A DNA stretch of 64,000 nucleotides from contig NZ_CP026003.1 in NCBI RefSeq assembly GCF_003086795.1, positions 3,849,531 to 3,913,530 of the forward strand. The letters are read 5' to 3'. The DNA comes from Stenotrophomonas sp. SAU14A_NAIMI4_5. Its GTDB lineage: Bacteria > Pseudomonadota > Gammaproteobacteria > Xanthomonadales > Xanthomonadaceae. The notes under the pieces were generated by a model. That model was not told the DNA's origin. It made no database searches and saw only the letters and a program-made list of their open reading frames with translations. Position numbers and translations under genes: made by a program. Shown piece after piece: positions 1 to 8,006 of the stretch (the stretch's first letter is position 1; every line of letters starts with the position of its first letter).

Positions 1-669
1 GTCCGCGTGCTGGAAGACATGTTCACCCCGCAGTGCTTCATCACCACCGACCACGACAACAACCAGATCACCGCGTTCCATCCGGGCGCGATGATGCGTT
101 CGCACGAGAACCACGTGAAGGACGTGCCGGGCGTCACTTTCGGCATCGTTGCGCCGGACGGCCGTGACGGCATGATCCAGAACGCGGCCGAGTTCCTGGA
201 ATGCGGCATCCCCTTCATCTTCGACCCGGGCCAGGCGCTGCCGCTGTTCAACGGCCCGGAGCTGCGCGATTTCATCGAGCAGGCCGACTACGTGGTGGTC
301 AACGACTACGAGTCGAACCTGCTGCAGGAACGCACCGGCTGGGACGAGAAGCAGATCGTGAGCCGGGTGAAGGCCTACATCACCACCCGTGGCCCGAAGG
401 GCGCGGTCATCCACACCCCGGAAAAGAGCTACGACATCCCGCCGGCGCACGAGCGCCGCGTGGTCGACCCGACCGGTTGTGGCGACGCCTTCCGCGCCGG
501 CCTGATCTACGGCATCGAGAAGGGCTACGACTGGCTGACCATCGGCCGCATGGCCAACCTGATGGGCGCGCTGAAGGTCGAGCACCCGGGCACGCAGAAC
601 CAGCGCTTCACGTTTGAAGAGTTCCACGACCAGTTCAAGCAGCAATTTGGCTACGCACTCGGCGCGTAA
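1..669 (+). CDS. PfkB-family carbohydrate/adenosine kinase, 3' part
   Basis: The reading frame is open from the first base, so the 5' end lies outside the window; 222 residues are visible. The C-terminal PfkB signature D-P-T-G-C-G-D-A-F-R-A-G is present, with the second Asp expected to be the catalytic base that activates the substrate hydroxyl for phosphoryl transfer from ATP. The N-D-Y-E segment near the middle and the overall spacing fit the ribokinase fold. Xanthomonadaceae relatives are usually annotated as adenosine kinase or sugar kinase; the sugar-specificity part is missing here, so the substrate is not assigned. A hairpin and a cluster of SMAG repeats follow the stop. Confidence 0.85.
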   Translation, partial: VRVLEDMFTPQCFITTDHDNNQITAFHPGAMMRSHENHVKDVPGVTFGIVAPDGRDGMIQNAAEFLECGIPFIFDPGQALPLFNGPELRDFIEQADYVVVNDYESNLLQERTGWDEKQIVSRVKAYITTRGPKGAVIHTPEKSYDIPPAHERRVVDPTGCGDAFRAGLIYGIEKGYDWLTIGRMANLMGALKVEHPGTQNQRFTFEEFHDQFKQQFGYALGA

Positions 670-713
670 CCAAATTGCCCGCGCATTTCACCTTATCCCC
701 GCGCCTTCGGCGC

Positions 714-736
714 GCCCCCTTGAACAACAAGGGGGC
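714..736 (+). terminator. hairpin after the PfkB gene
   Basis: An 8-bp perfect stem (GCCCCCTT / AAGGGGGC) with a seven-base loop lies 45 bp after the kinase stop. No run of T follows, so it may act as an RNA 3'-end stabiliser rather than a strict intrinsic terminator. Confidence 0.4.
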
Positions 737-769
737 TCTCCACCCGACGCGTTATCTCGACCTGCCCTG

Positions 770-840
770 GTAGGTGTCGACCTTGGTCGACACTGCCGGC
801 CAGCGGCCGGCACTACCCGCCGGGCATGGCCCGGCGCTAC
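770..840. repeat. three adjacent SMAG/REP repeats
   Basis: Three GTAG-headed hairpins lie side by side: a plus-strand unit with a GTCGACC stem (770-793), a minus-strand unit with a TGCCGGCC stem (794-816), and a minus-strand unit with a CGCCGGGC stem (818-840). They represent three stem variants. The GTAG head of the last unit supplies the TAG stop of the HAD hydrolase gene. Confidence 0.85.
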
Positions 841-1466
841 CCGTTCTGTTGCCAGGCGGCCAACAACGCGCGGCAATCGGCGAAATGCCAATCCGCGCGG
901 CCCGGCCACGGGTTGTCGGGCAGGTTGACCAGCACGGTGCGCGCTCCGGCGGCGCGGCCGCAGTCCAGGTCGTAGGCGTGGTCGCCCACCATCACCGCCG
1001 CGTCGGCACCGATGCCCCAACGCCGCAGATGCTGCTGCACGCCGTCGGGTGACGGCTTCGGCACCGCTTCATCGCGGCCGATGATGCAGCGATCGTCAAA
1101 CAGATCCCCTACCCCGATCGCATCCAGCGTCAGCTTGGCCAGCGCATGGTCGTTGCGGGTCAGGATGCCCAGCTGGCAACCGGCTGCGGCCAGCGCGCGC
1201 AGCAGCTCGACCGCGCCGGGCGCCGGCAGCGCGCCTTCGGCCAGGTCATGCTCGTGGGCCAGCAGCCAGGCGTGCTTGCGCGCCGCCTCCGCACCCGGCA
1301 GGCCCGCCAGGTGCACGAGGATGTCCGCGCTGGGCGGGATGCCCAGCTCGCGCTTGATGCGCTCGAAATCATGCATGGCCACGGTCAGCGTGCCATCCAT
1401 GTCGAACACCCAGTGGCGCACGGCCGACAATGCCGGCGCGTCCACGGCGGTGGCCGTCACTTCCAC
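837..1466 (-). CDS. HAD-family hydrolase (phosphatase-like)
   Basis: The haloacid dehalogenase motif I, F-D-M-D-G-T-L-T, lies about 20 residues from the chosen start and holds the nucleophilic Asp. Motif II (I-L-T-R-N), motif III Lys (V-P-K-P-S-P-D-G) and motif IV (V-G-D-H-A-Y-D) follow in order, giving a complete single-domain HAD enzyme of about 209 residues, resembling phosphoglycolate phosphatase-like proteins. The substrate cannot be told. No ATG lies close to motif I; a GTG at 1466 (or 1469), overlapping the end of the upstream lipoprotein gene, is the best start and implies translational coupling. The TAG stop is contributed by a SMAG repeat. Confidence 0.82.
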   Translation of the reverse strand: MEVTATAVDAPALSAVRHWVFDMDGTLTVAMHDFERIKRELGIPPSADILVHLAGLPGAEAARKHAWLLAHEHDLAEGALPAPGAVELLRALAAAGCQLGILTRNDHALAKLTLDAIGVGDLFDDRCIIGRDEAVPKPSPDGVQQHLRRWGIGADAAVMVGDHAYDLDCGRAAGARTVLVNLPDNPWPGRADWHFADCRALLAAWQQNG

Positions 1467-2188
1467 CACTGCGGCATGCGGCTGGTGTCCACGCCACCGG
1501 TCTCGAACACGGCCGTGCGGGTGCCACCGGCCTTCACCGGGAATTCGATGCTGATCGACTTGCCCTTCTGCGCCAGCTTCCACAGCGCCTTCTGGTCGGT
1601 GATGAACATGGCGATGGCCTCATCGGTCTTCGGCCGCCAGGCCGCCATCGAGATCGGTTTGCCATCGTCCACGGTCACCTTCACCGTGCACTGCGGGCAG
1701 CGGAAATCACCGGCCTGCAGCACCAGATAGGCATGCCGCTTCCATTCGGGATGGTCGCGGAACACCAGCTGCACCGGCTTGGCGCCGCTGCCGTCCACGT
1801 CCACCCGTTCCTTGCTGTAGATGGTGGCCGAGACCTGCTTGCCCTTGCTGCCGACCGGAATCTCGTTGTACTGCCACAGCGCCTGCATGCGGCGCAGGTC
1901 GCGCGCGGCATCGCCCTTGGCCTTCACTTCATCGAAGCCGGCGGCGATGCGCTCGGCCGCGGCGGTGTCCTTGTACTGGTCCAGCAGCGAACCACCGTGG
2001 ATGCGCGCGCGTTCCCAGTCCTGCGAGGCCACGGCTGCGTCGTACTGCTTGGCGACGTCCTCGGCCTTGGCTTCCTTCTGCGCCTGGGCGGCGGCAGCAG
2101 CGGCTTCCTGCGCCTTGCGCTCTTCCTCGGGGTTGCTGCAGGCGGCCAGGGCCAAGGCGCAGGCGGTGATCAGGATCAGACGTTTCAT
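1457..2188 (-). CDS. predicted lipoprotein of unknown function
   Basis: A 243-residue protein with a clear lipoprotein signal: a basic start, a hydrophobic run and the lipobox A-L-A-A-C with Cys17. An Ala/Gln/Glu-rich, probably helical stretch (about residues 20-50) follows, then a globular part with one C-P-Q-C pair (F-R-C-P-Q-C-T) that could bind metal or form a disulfide in the periplasm. The family is not recognised. Its end overlaps the GTG start of the HAD gene, so the two are probably co-transcribed. The fairly short upstream region before the M1 peptidase gene suggests its own promoter. Confidence 0.8.
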   Translation of the reverse strand: MKRLILITACALALAACSNPEEERKAQEAAAAAAQAQKEAKAEDVAKQYDAAVASQDWERARIHGGSLLDQYKDTAAAERIAAGFDEVKAKGDAARDLRRMQALWQYNEIPVGSKGKQVSATIYSKERVDVDGSGAKPVQLVFRDHPEWKRHAYLVLQAGDFRCPQCTVKVTVDDGKPISMAAWRPKTDEAIAMFITDQKALWKLAQKGKSISIEFPVKAGGTRTAVFETGGVDTSRMPQWWK

Positions 2189-2288
2189 GCGGAAGTCCTT
2201 TGCGGGTGCCCCCCGATTCTATCGGCGGCGGATGGCAGATACAGCAACGGCGGGTTTCCCCGCCGTTGCCGGTGACGCAGTGCCTGGT

Positions 2289-2311
2289 TGCCGGCCAGCG
2301 GCCGGCACTAC
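2289..2311 (-). repeat. SMAG/REP repeat, TGCCGGCC variant
   Basis: A single minus-strand GTAG-headed hairpin immediately after the M1 peptidase stop. Confidence 0.8.
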
Positions 2312-2314
2312 CGC

Positions 2315-4243
2315 TTACTTGGCTTCAGCCTTGGCCAGCAGATCCTGGACCGAGGCGGTGGTGATCGGGTGGTAGCCCGGCTTGGCCTTCTCGAAGGCCT
2401 GCTTGGCCAGCTCCAGACCCTTCGGGGTCTTCACCAGTTCGGCGTAGATCGGCATGATCAGCTTGCGACGGCCGACGCGCTCGATGAACGCCGCCGCCGC
2501 GTCATTGGCCTGCTCGTAGCCGCTGCGGATGGCCAGCGGATACCAGCGCATGGCGATTTCGCCGTTGGCGGTGCCGGTGAAGTGGTACGCCTTGTCCAGC
2601 GCAGCCAGCTTGTCCAGCGGCAGGGTGGTGCCCAGGCCGTCGATGAAGCGGACCCATTCCTGGGTGCCCCACTCGGCGGTGACCTGGTTGGCCGGCAGGC
2701 TGCCCGCGCCGGAGAACGCGATGCGCGCAGCATCGACGCTGCTGAAGTTGCGCGACTGTGCCTTGGTGGCGAACGACGGGATGCCCGGCTCGTCCAGCCA
2801 TGCCTTCAGCTCGGCCTCGCTCACCGCCGAGGGGTTCTTCGGCAGCAGGTTCTTCTTCAGGTAGTCGACGAACTGGTCGGTGTTGGCGCTCTGGAAGGCA
2901 TGGTCATCGAACCAGCCACGCAGGAACGGATCGAAGGTCTCGCGGCCGAAGCGCTGTTCCAGGAACTCCAGGAACCACGAACCCTTGACGTAGGCGACCT
3001 GGCTCAGGGCTTCGTCGGGGTCACGCTCGTTCAGCGGCGGCAGGGCCAGGGCCTGGTCGGCCGGGCTCATGTCCTTCACTTCGGCCAGCAGGTCGGTCTG
3101 GTCGATCTGCTTCTCCATCTCGGCCATCTCCTTGCCGTACAGGGCTTCGGTGATGCGGCCCTGGACGTAGGTGGTGAAGCCTTCATTGAGCCAGATGTCC
3201 TTCCAGCTGGCGTTGGTCACCAGGTTGCCCGACCAGCTGTGCGCCAGTTCGTGGGCGACCAGCGAGACCAGCGACTTGTCGCCGACGATCACGGTCGGGG
3301 TGGCGAAGGTCAGGCGCGGGTTTTCCATGCCGCCGAACGGGAACGACGGCGGCAGCACCAGCATGTCGTAGCGGCCCCAGCGGTATTCGCCGTACAGCTT
3401 TTCGGCGGCACCGATCATCTTCTCGGTGTCTTCGAATTCCTTGGCAGCCTTGTTGACCATGGTCGGCTCGGCCCAGACGCCGGAGCGGCCGGAAATCGGC
3501 TCGAACACCAGGTCACCGGCAGCGATGGCCAGCAGGTAGGACGGGATCGGCTGCGGCATCTTGAAGGTGTAGTCACCGTCACGCGCGGCCTTCGGGTCGT
3601 TGTCGGCGCTCATCAGCACCATCACGTCCGGGCGCGAGGTCACGTGCGCGCTGTAGGTGAAGCGCACGCTGGGGGTGTCCTGCAGCGGCACCCAGGAACG
3701 GGCGTGGATGGCCTGCGACTGGCTGAACATGAAGGGCAGCTTCTTGCCCTCGGTCATCGACGGCTCCAGCCACTGCAGGCCCGAGGCGGTCGGTGCGGTG
3801 TGGTAGGTCACTTCGACCTTGGCCGGCTGTTCCGGCGCTTCAATGGTCAGCTTGCTGCCGAACACCTTGTCGACCGGGGCCAGGGCGAACTTCAGTTCGC
3901 TGCGTGCGCCATCGGCGCCGATGGCCTCGACCTTGGACACGCTCAGCTCACGGGTGTCGAGCACCAGCTGCTGGGCGTCCTTCTGCTTCCATTCCAGGGT
4001 GTAGGTCGCGGTGCCGCCGATCTGCTTCTGGTCGAAGTCCAGCTTCAGATCCAGCGCGATGTCCTTGATGACGACCTTGTCCGGCTCGGCGTACGAGCTT
4101 TCGTCGTGGCTGCGGTTCTCGGCGTTCACGGGGGCGGCGGGGGCCTTTTCGGCAGTCGGGGCGGCGGCGGGCGCGGCCGCCTCCTGGGAGCAGCCGGCGG
4201 CCAGGGCCACGGCCAGCGGAAGGAGCATCAGCGGATTACGCAT
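2315..4243 (-). CDS. lipid-anchored M1 family metallo-aminopeptidase (LTA4 hydrolase type)
   Basis: A 642-residue zinc aminopeptidase that should trim N-terminal residues from peptides in the periplasm. The N-terminus is a lipoprotein signal (A-L-A-A-G-C, Cys18) followed by a low-complexity Ala/Pro linker. The exopeptidase motif G-G-M-E-N lies near residue 301 and the zinc site H-E-L-A-H-S-W near residue 330, with the third ligand in the following N-E-G-F-T-T-Y. The C-terminal third matches the helical domain of leukotriene A4 hydrolase-like members. Its length is normal for that subgroup. It stands alone, with SMAG repeats on both sides. Confidence 0.93.
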   Translation of the reverse strand: MRNPLMLLPLAVALAAGCSQEAAAPAAAPTAEKAPAAPVNAENRSHDESSYAEPDKVVIKDIALDLKLDFDQKQIGGTATYTLEWKQKDAQQLVLDTRELSVSKVEAIGADGARSELKFALAPVDKVFGSKLTIEAPEQPAKVEVTYHTAPTASGLQWLEPSMTEGKKLPFMFSQSQAIHARSWVPLQDTPSVRFTYSAHVTSRPDVMVLMSADNDPKAARDGDYTFKMPQPIPSYLLAIAAGDLVFEPISGRSGVWAEPTMVNKAAKEFEDTEKMIGAAEKLYGEYRWGRYDMLVLPPSFPFGGMENPRLTFATPTVIVGDKSLVSLVAHELAHSWSGNLVTNASWKDIWLNEGFTTYVQGRITEALYGKEMAEMEKQIDQTDLLAEVKDMSPADQALALPPLNERDPDEALSQVAYVKGSWFLEFLEQRFGRETFDPFLRGWFDDHAFQSANTDQFVDYLKKNLLPKNPSAVSEAELKAWLDEPGIPSFATKAQSRNFSSVDAARIAFSGAGSLPANQVTAEWGTQEWVRFIDGLGTTLPLDKLAALDKAYHFTGTANGEIAMRWYPLAIRSGYEQANDAAAAFIERVGRRKLIMPIYAELVKTPKGLELAKQAFEKAKPGYHPITTASVQDLLAKAEAK

Positions 4244-4339
4244 GAATCGGGACCGTTACAGGGATCAAACCCCAATGGTACCTCTCCCTCGCCCCGGACG
4301 CGTTGCGCGATGCGGGGTAAGGCCGGCCGGGCGCCGGCC

Positions 4340-4408
4340 CGCCGGGCATGGCCCGGCGCTACCGGGGGTGCCGGGACGTTGCCTGGTAGCGCCGGGCCAT
4401 GCCCGGCG
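4340..4408. repeat. inverted pair of SMAG/REP repeats
   Basis: A minus-strand CGCCGGGC unit (4340-4362) and a plus-strand GCGCCGGGC unit (4386-4408) face each other across 23 bp, between the M1 peptidase gene and ubiE. Confidence 0.85.
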
Positions 4409-4420
4409 GCCCCACACGCT

Positions 4421-5182
4421 TTACAGCTTGTAGCCGGAGTGGATCGAGACGATGCCGCCGGTCAGGTTCTTGTAGTGGCAGCGCTCGAAACCGGCCTGCC
4501 CCATCATCGCCTTCAGCTCTTCCTGCGGCGGGTGCTTGCGGATGCTCTCGGCCAGGTACTGGTAGCTGTCCGAATCGTTGGCGAACAGCTTGCCCAGCTT
4601 CGGCAGGATCCTGAACGAATGGAAGTCGTAGATCGGCTTGAACCAGTCGGCAGTGACTTCGGAGAACTCCAGCACGCGGGCCTGGCCGCCCACCTTCAGC
4701 ACGCGGTACATCTCGCGCAGGCCGGCGTCCTTGTCGGTCACGTTGCGCAGGCCGAAGGCAATGGTCACCAGGTCGAAGCTGTTGTCCGGGAACGGCAGGG
4801 CTTCGGCGTTGCACTGCACGTAGTCCAGGCCGAGCACCAGGCCGCGGTTGGTCAGGCGGTCACGGCCGACCGACAGCATGCCGGCGTTGATGTCGCCCAG
4901 CACCACCGAACCTTCGGCGCCCACGCGCTCCTTCAGCAGGGCGGCGATGTCGCCGGTGCCGCCGGCCAGGTCGAGCACGCGGTCACCCGGCTTCACCTGC
5001 GCGGTGGCCACGTAATAGCGCTTCCAGGCCCGGTGCACGCCGAGGCTCATCAGGTCGTTCATCAGGTCGTAGCTGCGCGCGACCGAGGTGAACACCTCGC
5101 CGACAAGCTTCTGCTTGTCCTTGGCGGCCACGTCGCGGAACCCGAAATGGGTGGTACCGGATTTGTAGGGGGATTCGCTCAT
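4421..5182 (-). CDS. ubiE: ubiquinone/menaquinone biosynthesis C-methyltransferase UbiE
   Basis: A 253-residue SAM-dependent methyltransferase for the C-methylation step of quinone synthesis in the cytoplasm. The family N-terminal block (G-F-R-D-V and [14 protein letters not shown]) is followed by the SAM-binding [10 protein letters not shown] and the block F-G-L-R-N-V-T-D. The typical UbiE ending S-G-Y-K-L is intact. The start at 5182 was chosen because it gives the family length; the frame stays open upstream to 5740, but that stretch is antisense to the deaminase gene. The deaminase is divergent, with about 80 bp between the starts. Confidence 0.96.
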   Translation of the reverse strand: MSESPYKSGTTHFGFRDVAAKDKQKLVGEVFTSVARSYDLMNDLMSLGVHRAWKRYYVATAQVKPGDRVLDLAGGTGDIAALLKERVGAEGSVVLGDINAGMLSVGRDRLTNRGLVLGLDYVQCNAEALPFPDNSFDLVTIAFGLRNVTDKDAGLREMYRVLKVGGQARVLEFSEVTADWFKPIYDFHSFRILPKLGKLFANDSDSYQYLAESIRKHPPQEELKAMMGQAGFERCHYKNLTGGIVSIHSGYKL

Positions 5183-5263
5183 GCCGCTGATTATCGCACC
5201 GCCGGGGCCGCTGCGGGGTAACCGCGCCTTATCATGGCGGCCCATGACCCACCGGAGCCCCGC

Positions 5264-5716
5264 ATGATCACCACGCCCGACTACCAGGCCCTGCTGCAGA
5301 CCGCCATCGCCGAAGCCCGCCAGGGCCTGGCCGAGGGCGGCGTGCCGATCGGCGCGGCGTTGTACCACAACGATGGCCGCCTGCTCGGCTGCGGCCACAA
5401 CCGCCGCGTGCAGGAAGGCGACCCGTCCGTGCACGGCGAAACCGATGCCTTCCGCAAGGCCGGCCGCCAGCGCCGTTACCAGGACACCATCATGGTCACC
5501 ACCCTGGCACCGTGCTGGTACTGCTCGGGCCTGGTGCGCCAGTTCAATATCGGCACCGTGGTGGTGGGCGAATCGCGCACCTTCCAGGGCGGCATCGCCT
5601 GGCTGCGCGAAAACGGCGTCAACGTGATCGACCTGGACAGCCAGGAATGCGTGGACCTGCTGGGCGGCTTCATTGCGCAGTACCCGGAAATCTGGGACGA
5701 AGACATCGGCGAATAA
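5264..5716 (+). CDS. cytosine deaminase-like nucleoside/nucleobase deaminase (yeast Fcy1 type)
   Basis: A 150-residue zinc deaminase. The active-site motifs H57-G-E59 and P-C84-W-Y-C87 supply the zinc ligands and the proton shuttle. Beyond the generic family it shares features of yeast cytosine deaminase: the G-G-V-P-I-G start, a Phe at position 107 in V-V-G-E-x-x-x-F, and a C-terminal W-D-E-D-I-G-E that aligns with the yeast W-F-E-D-I-G-E, where Trp and Asp line the base pocket. Bacterial cytosine deaminases are usually CodA amidohydrolases, so this is the less common type. Cytosine-to-uracil salvage is likely but inferred. It stands alone and is divergent from ubiE. Confidence 0.85.
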   Translation: MITTPDYQALLQTAIAEARQGLAEGGVPIGAALYHNDGRLLGCGHNRRVQEGDPSVHGETDAFRKAGRQRRYQDTIMVTTLAPCWYCSGLVRQFNIGTVVVGESRTFQGGIAWLRENGVNVIDLDSQECVDLLGGFIAQYPEIWDEDIGE

Positions 5717-5760
5717 GCGCCGCGTTTCCGTTCTGCGCACAGCTACATGAACGCTTCAGA

Positions 5761-5808
5761 GCCGGCACAGCCTTGTGCCGGCGAGCCTCTGCGCACCTTT
5801 AGGTGCGC
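5761..5808 (+). terminator. two consecutive hairpins after the deaminase gene
   Basis: A GCCGGCACA / TGTGCCGGC stem (5761-5782) is followed by a GCGCACC / GGTGCGC stem (5791-5808). There is no T tract, so termination is possible but not proven. Confidence 0.4.
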
Positions 5809-5915
5809 TGGCGCACAGTCAGCTGGATAAGCCGCACACGCGCTGCTAACACCCCCTTCGCACGGCGCGCCTAGGGTGGAATCACCGGGGCCCCTTGTCC
5901 CGGCGGAGCAAGCCC

Positions 5916-6173
5916 ATGAGCGCGCACGCCGTACATCCCCTGCCCGACCCGGCCCTCGCCGGCATCCGCGACCGCCTGACGCAGCAGTTCGCGCTGCATC
6001 GCCGTGGCGCGCCGTTCTGGGCAGCCTTCCAGGACATGCAGCAGGAAATCACCCGCGATCATCCGCGCGACCGCGTACGCCTGTGCAACGCGATGGCCGA
6101 CATGGCCGAAGACCTCGGCGCCGTTGAACACGCACAGCTGATCGATGGCAACACCGGCTGCACACCGCGCTGA
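5916..6173 (+). CDS. small protein of unknown function
   Basis: An 85-residue predicted soluble protein with no recognised domain. The ATG at 5916 has a GGCGGAG ribosome site about 7 bases upstream; a TTG at 5895 is a less likely start. The sequence is rich in charged residues and probably helical (D-R-L-T-Q-Q-F...M-A-D-M-A-E-D-L). It precedes another small gene by 32 bp on the same strand, so the two may form an operon. Codon use looks like that of the neighbours. Confidence 0.6.
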   Translation: MSAHAVHPLPDPALAGIRDRLTQQFALHRRGAPFWAAFQDMQQEITRDHPRDRVRLCNAMADMAEDLGAVEHAQLIDGNTGCTPR

Positions 6174-6205
6174 CGCTGCATGCACCGGCACATACGCACA
6201 CTGCG

Positions 6206-6574
6206 ATGAACCCCCACTCCCTGCCACCCCAACCGAACTGGAATGCCATGCACGCTGAAGTCCCCGCCATCCCACCGGTCATCGACGTTGATGCGGAGCT
6301 CGATCACTGGCGCCGGCAGCATGCCGACGGTGCCTTGCCGCACAACTCGTTCGGCTCCTACGTGCCGTGGATCAAATTCGCCTGTGATTCGCTGATCACC
6401 CAGCCGCGCGCCAGCAACGCCGAGCGCGATGAAATGTTCCAGACCCAGTACGCCCTGCAGATCATGCCGCGCCTGACCGAATCGCAGGCCCGCGAGTTCG
6501 TCGACCGCTGCTGGCAGCACGTCTACCAGACCAGCCGCGTGCGCCTGCAGGACGCCCCGCGCCTGCGCGCCTGA
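6206..6574 (+). CDS. small protein of unknown function
   Basis: A 122-residue soluble protein (108 if the ATG at 6248 is used). It contains D-A-E-L-D-H-W-R-R near the middle and W-I-K-F-A-C-D-S. Acidic, aromatic-rich helices suggest a folded protein, but no family was recognised. It sits just after the 85-residue gene and before the iron permease-like gene, and probably shares a transcript with the former. Confidence 0.6.
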   Translation: MNPHSLPPQPNWNAMHAEVPAIPPVIDVDAELDHWRRQHADGALPHNSFGSYVPWIKFACDSLITQPRASNAERDEMFQTQYALQIMPRLTESQAREFVDRCWQHVYQTSRVRLQDAPRLRA

Positions 6575-6665
6575 CCTGCGCGCCTGACCTGAGCTCCCCC
6601 GCGGCTGCACGGCCCGTGCACGGGCGGCTGCCGATCATCGTCGTTACCTGGGTGGAACGACGACG

Positions 6666-7088
6666 ATGAAAGCCAGAACTTTGTTCAATACGATCGCCAA
6701 GAAGGCCGCGGCCGCCACCGGCTCGCCGTGGACCTTCCTGGCCGCAGTGGCGATCGTGGTGGTGTGGGGCATCAGCGGCCCCGTATTCGGCTTCAACGAT
6801 ACCTGGCAGCTGGTGATCAATACCGGCACCACCATCATCACCTTCCTGATGGTGTTCCTGATCCAGCACACGCAGAACTCGGATACGGCAGCGATGCAGA
6901 TCAAGCTGGACGAGCTGATCCGCGCCACGGCCGAGGCCAACAACGAGCTGCTGGACCTGGAAGAAATGGACGAAGAGCGGCTGGAGGAAATCCGCGCCGA
7001 GTACGAGCGCATGGCCCGCGAGGCCGGCGATGCCCTTGCCCGGGTACGCTCCTGCCGCGCGGCGCCGCGCGATGATGAGGCCGTTTGA
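6666..7088 (+). CDS. low-affinity iron permease family protein
   Basis: A 140-residue membrane protein. Two transmembrane helices (about residues 22-42 and 49-66) carry the family-type segments W-T-F-L-A-A-V-A-I-V-V-V-W and I-N-T-G-T-T-I-I-T-F-L-M-V-F-L-I-Q, followed by the conserved Q-N-x-D-T-A-A-M-Q-I-K-L-D-E-L-I. A highly charged C-terminal helix follows. The family is named after fungal low-affinity Fe/Cu uptake proteins, but transport by the short bacterial members is not well proven. The start at 6666 follows weak ribosome-site sequence. Confidence 0.8.
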   Translation: MKARTLFNTIAKKAAAATGSPWTFLAAVAIVVVWGISGPVFGFNDTWQLVINTGTTIITFLMVFLIQHTQNSDTAAMQIKLDELIRATAEANNELLDLEEMDEERLEEIRAEYERMAREAGDALARVRSCRAAPRDDEAV

Positions 7089-7097
7089 CACCAGACG

Positions 7098-7332
7098 GTA
7101 GCGCCGGGCCCTGCCCGGCGAGCGCGAAGCGCGGTCTGTGTCCGATCCCATGAACGCCCACGCTCTGGTAGCGCCGGGCCCTGCCCGGCGAGCGCGAAGC
7201 GCGGCCTGTGTCCGGTCTCATGAACGCCCACGCTCTGGTAGCGCCGGGCCCTGCCCGGCGAGCGCGGCAGCGCGGTCTGTGTCCGATCCCATGAACGCCC
7301 GAAGGAAGCCGCCGGGCATGGCCCGGCGCTAC
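7098..7332. repeat. three 70-bp tandem units built on a SMAG repeat, plus one inverted SMAG
   Basis: Plus-strand GTAG heads occur at 7098, 7168 and 7238, exactly 70 bp apart. Each unit contains a SMAG hairpin with a CCGGGCCCTGCCCGG core and about 47 bp of nearly identical following sequence. A minus-strand SMAG unit closes the array at 7310-7332. The array lies just upstream of the RAYT gene, and together with it fills the 330-bp gap between flanking genes. Confidence 0.9.
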
Positions 7333-7418
7333 CGACCCGGCGCCGCGCGGCAGAACCTCACAGGGGGCCAAGGTATCCGCCGATAGGTGGATTCAAAGCG
7401 CATTCCCAGACTGGCCCA

Positions 7419-7871
7419 ATGTCCAGCCGTCATCTCCAACGTGGCCGCGAATCCCGCATCGACGGGTACTACGTATTGACCACCGTGGTGCTGAAGCGAC
7501 GCCCGGTGTTTGCAGACCCTCGCTGCGCAGAATGCCTTGTAGATACACTGCGCCTCGTCGAGCGCGAGCGACTGAGTCGCTCATTCGCATGGGTCGTCAT
7601 GCCCGACCATCTTCATTGGTTGATGCAGTTGCGCGCCGGCACGCTCGCCCGATTGATGGGAACGTTGAAATCACGCAGCAGCCGCCTTATAGGGCAGCAG
7701 TTCGGTGTGGAGACGCCCCTGTGGCAGCCGAGCTACTTCGACCACGCTGTTCGCAATGAAGATGCGTTGAGACGTCATGCGCTCTACATTCTGGGGAATC
7801 CGATCCGTGCGGGGCTTGCTGCCGAACTGGATGAATACCCGTTTGCTTGGTGCCGATGGCCGATGCGATAG
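7419..7871 (+). CDS. REP-associated tyrosine transposase (RAYT), Y1/HUH type
   Basis: A 150-residue single-strand DNA nuclease of the IS200/IS605-related Y1 family. The HUH motif H64-L-H66 sits in V-M-P-D-H-L-H-W-L and the catalytic Tyr106 in Q-P-S-Y-F-D-H. The N-terminal G-Y-Y-V-L-T-T-V segment is typical of RAYTs. Members of this family are thought to recognise and cleave REP hairpins at their GTAG heads and so account for their spread. Here the gene has SMAG repeats on both sides, as expected. The frame is intact, with no inverted repeats of an ordinary insertion sequence, so it is likely a domesticated single-copy gene. Confidence 0.92.
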   Translation: MSSRHLQRGRESRIDGYYVLTTVVLKRRPVFADPRCAECLVDTLRLVERERLSRSFAWVVMPDHLHWLMQLRAGTLARLMGTLKSRSSRLIGQQFGVETPLWQPSYFDHAVRNEDALRRHALYILGNPIRAGLAAELDEYPFAWCRWPMR

Positions 7872-7893
7872 CGATTGGACCTGCGGCAGAAGC

Positions 7894-8000
7894 CGCCGGG
7901 CATGGCCCGGCGCTACCGATGTTACCTCCGCCTTCATGCGCGGTCGGCGTTTGATGTCGCGCACGCCCCAAAAAAGCCGCCGGGCATGGCCCGGCGCTAC
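7894..8000 (-). repeat. two SMAG/REP repeats in the same orientation
   Basis: Minus-strand CGCCGGGC units at 7894-7916 and 7978-8000 are separated by 61 bp, between the RAYT gene and smeF. Confidence 0.85.
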
Positions 8001-8006
8001 CGGGGG

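Noticed and set aside
2288..5221. A 977-codon plus-strand open frame opposite the M1 peptidase and ubiE
   Set aside because: Shadow of real genes in high-GC DNA; it crosses a SMAG pair and shows no coherent domain.
5183..5740. N-terminal extension of ubiE to give a 439-residue protein
   Set aside because: The extra part is antisense to the deaminase gene, while the start at 5182 gives the standard UbiE length.
7098..7310. 70-bp tandem units considered as a CRISPR array
   Set aside because: The units are identical across their whole length with no unique spacers, there are only three, and each is built on a SMAG hairpin.
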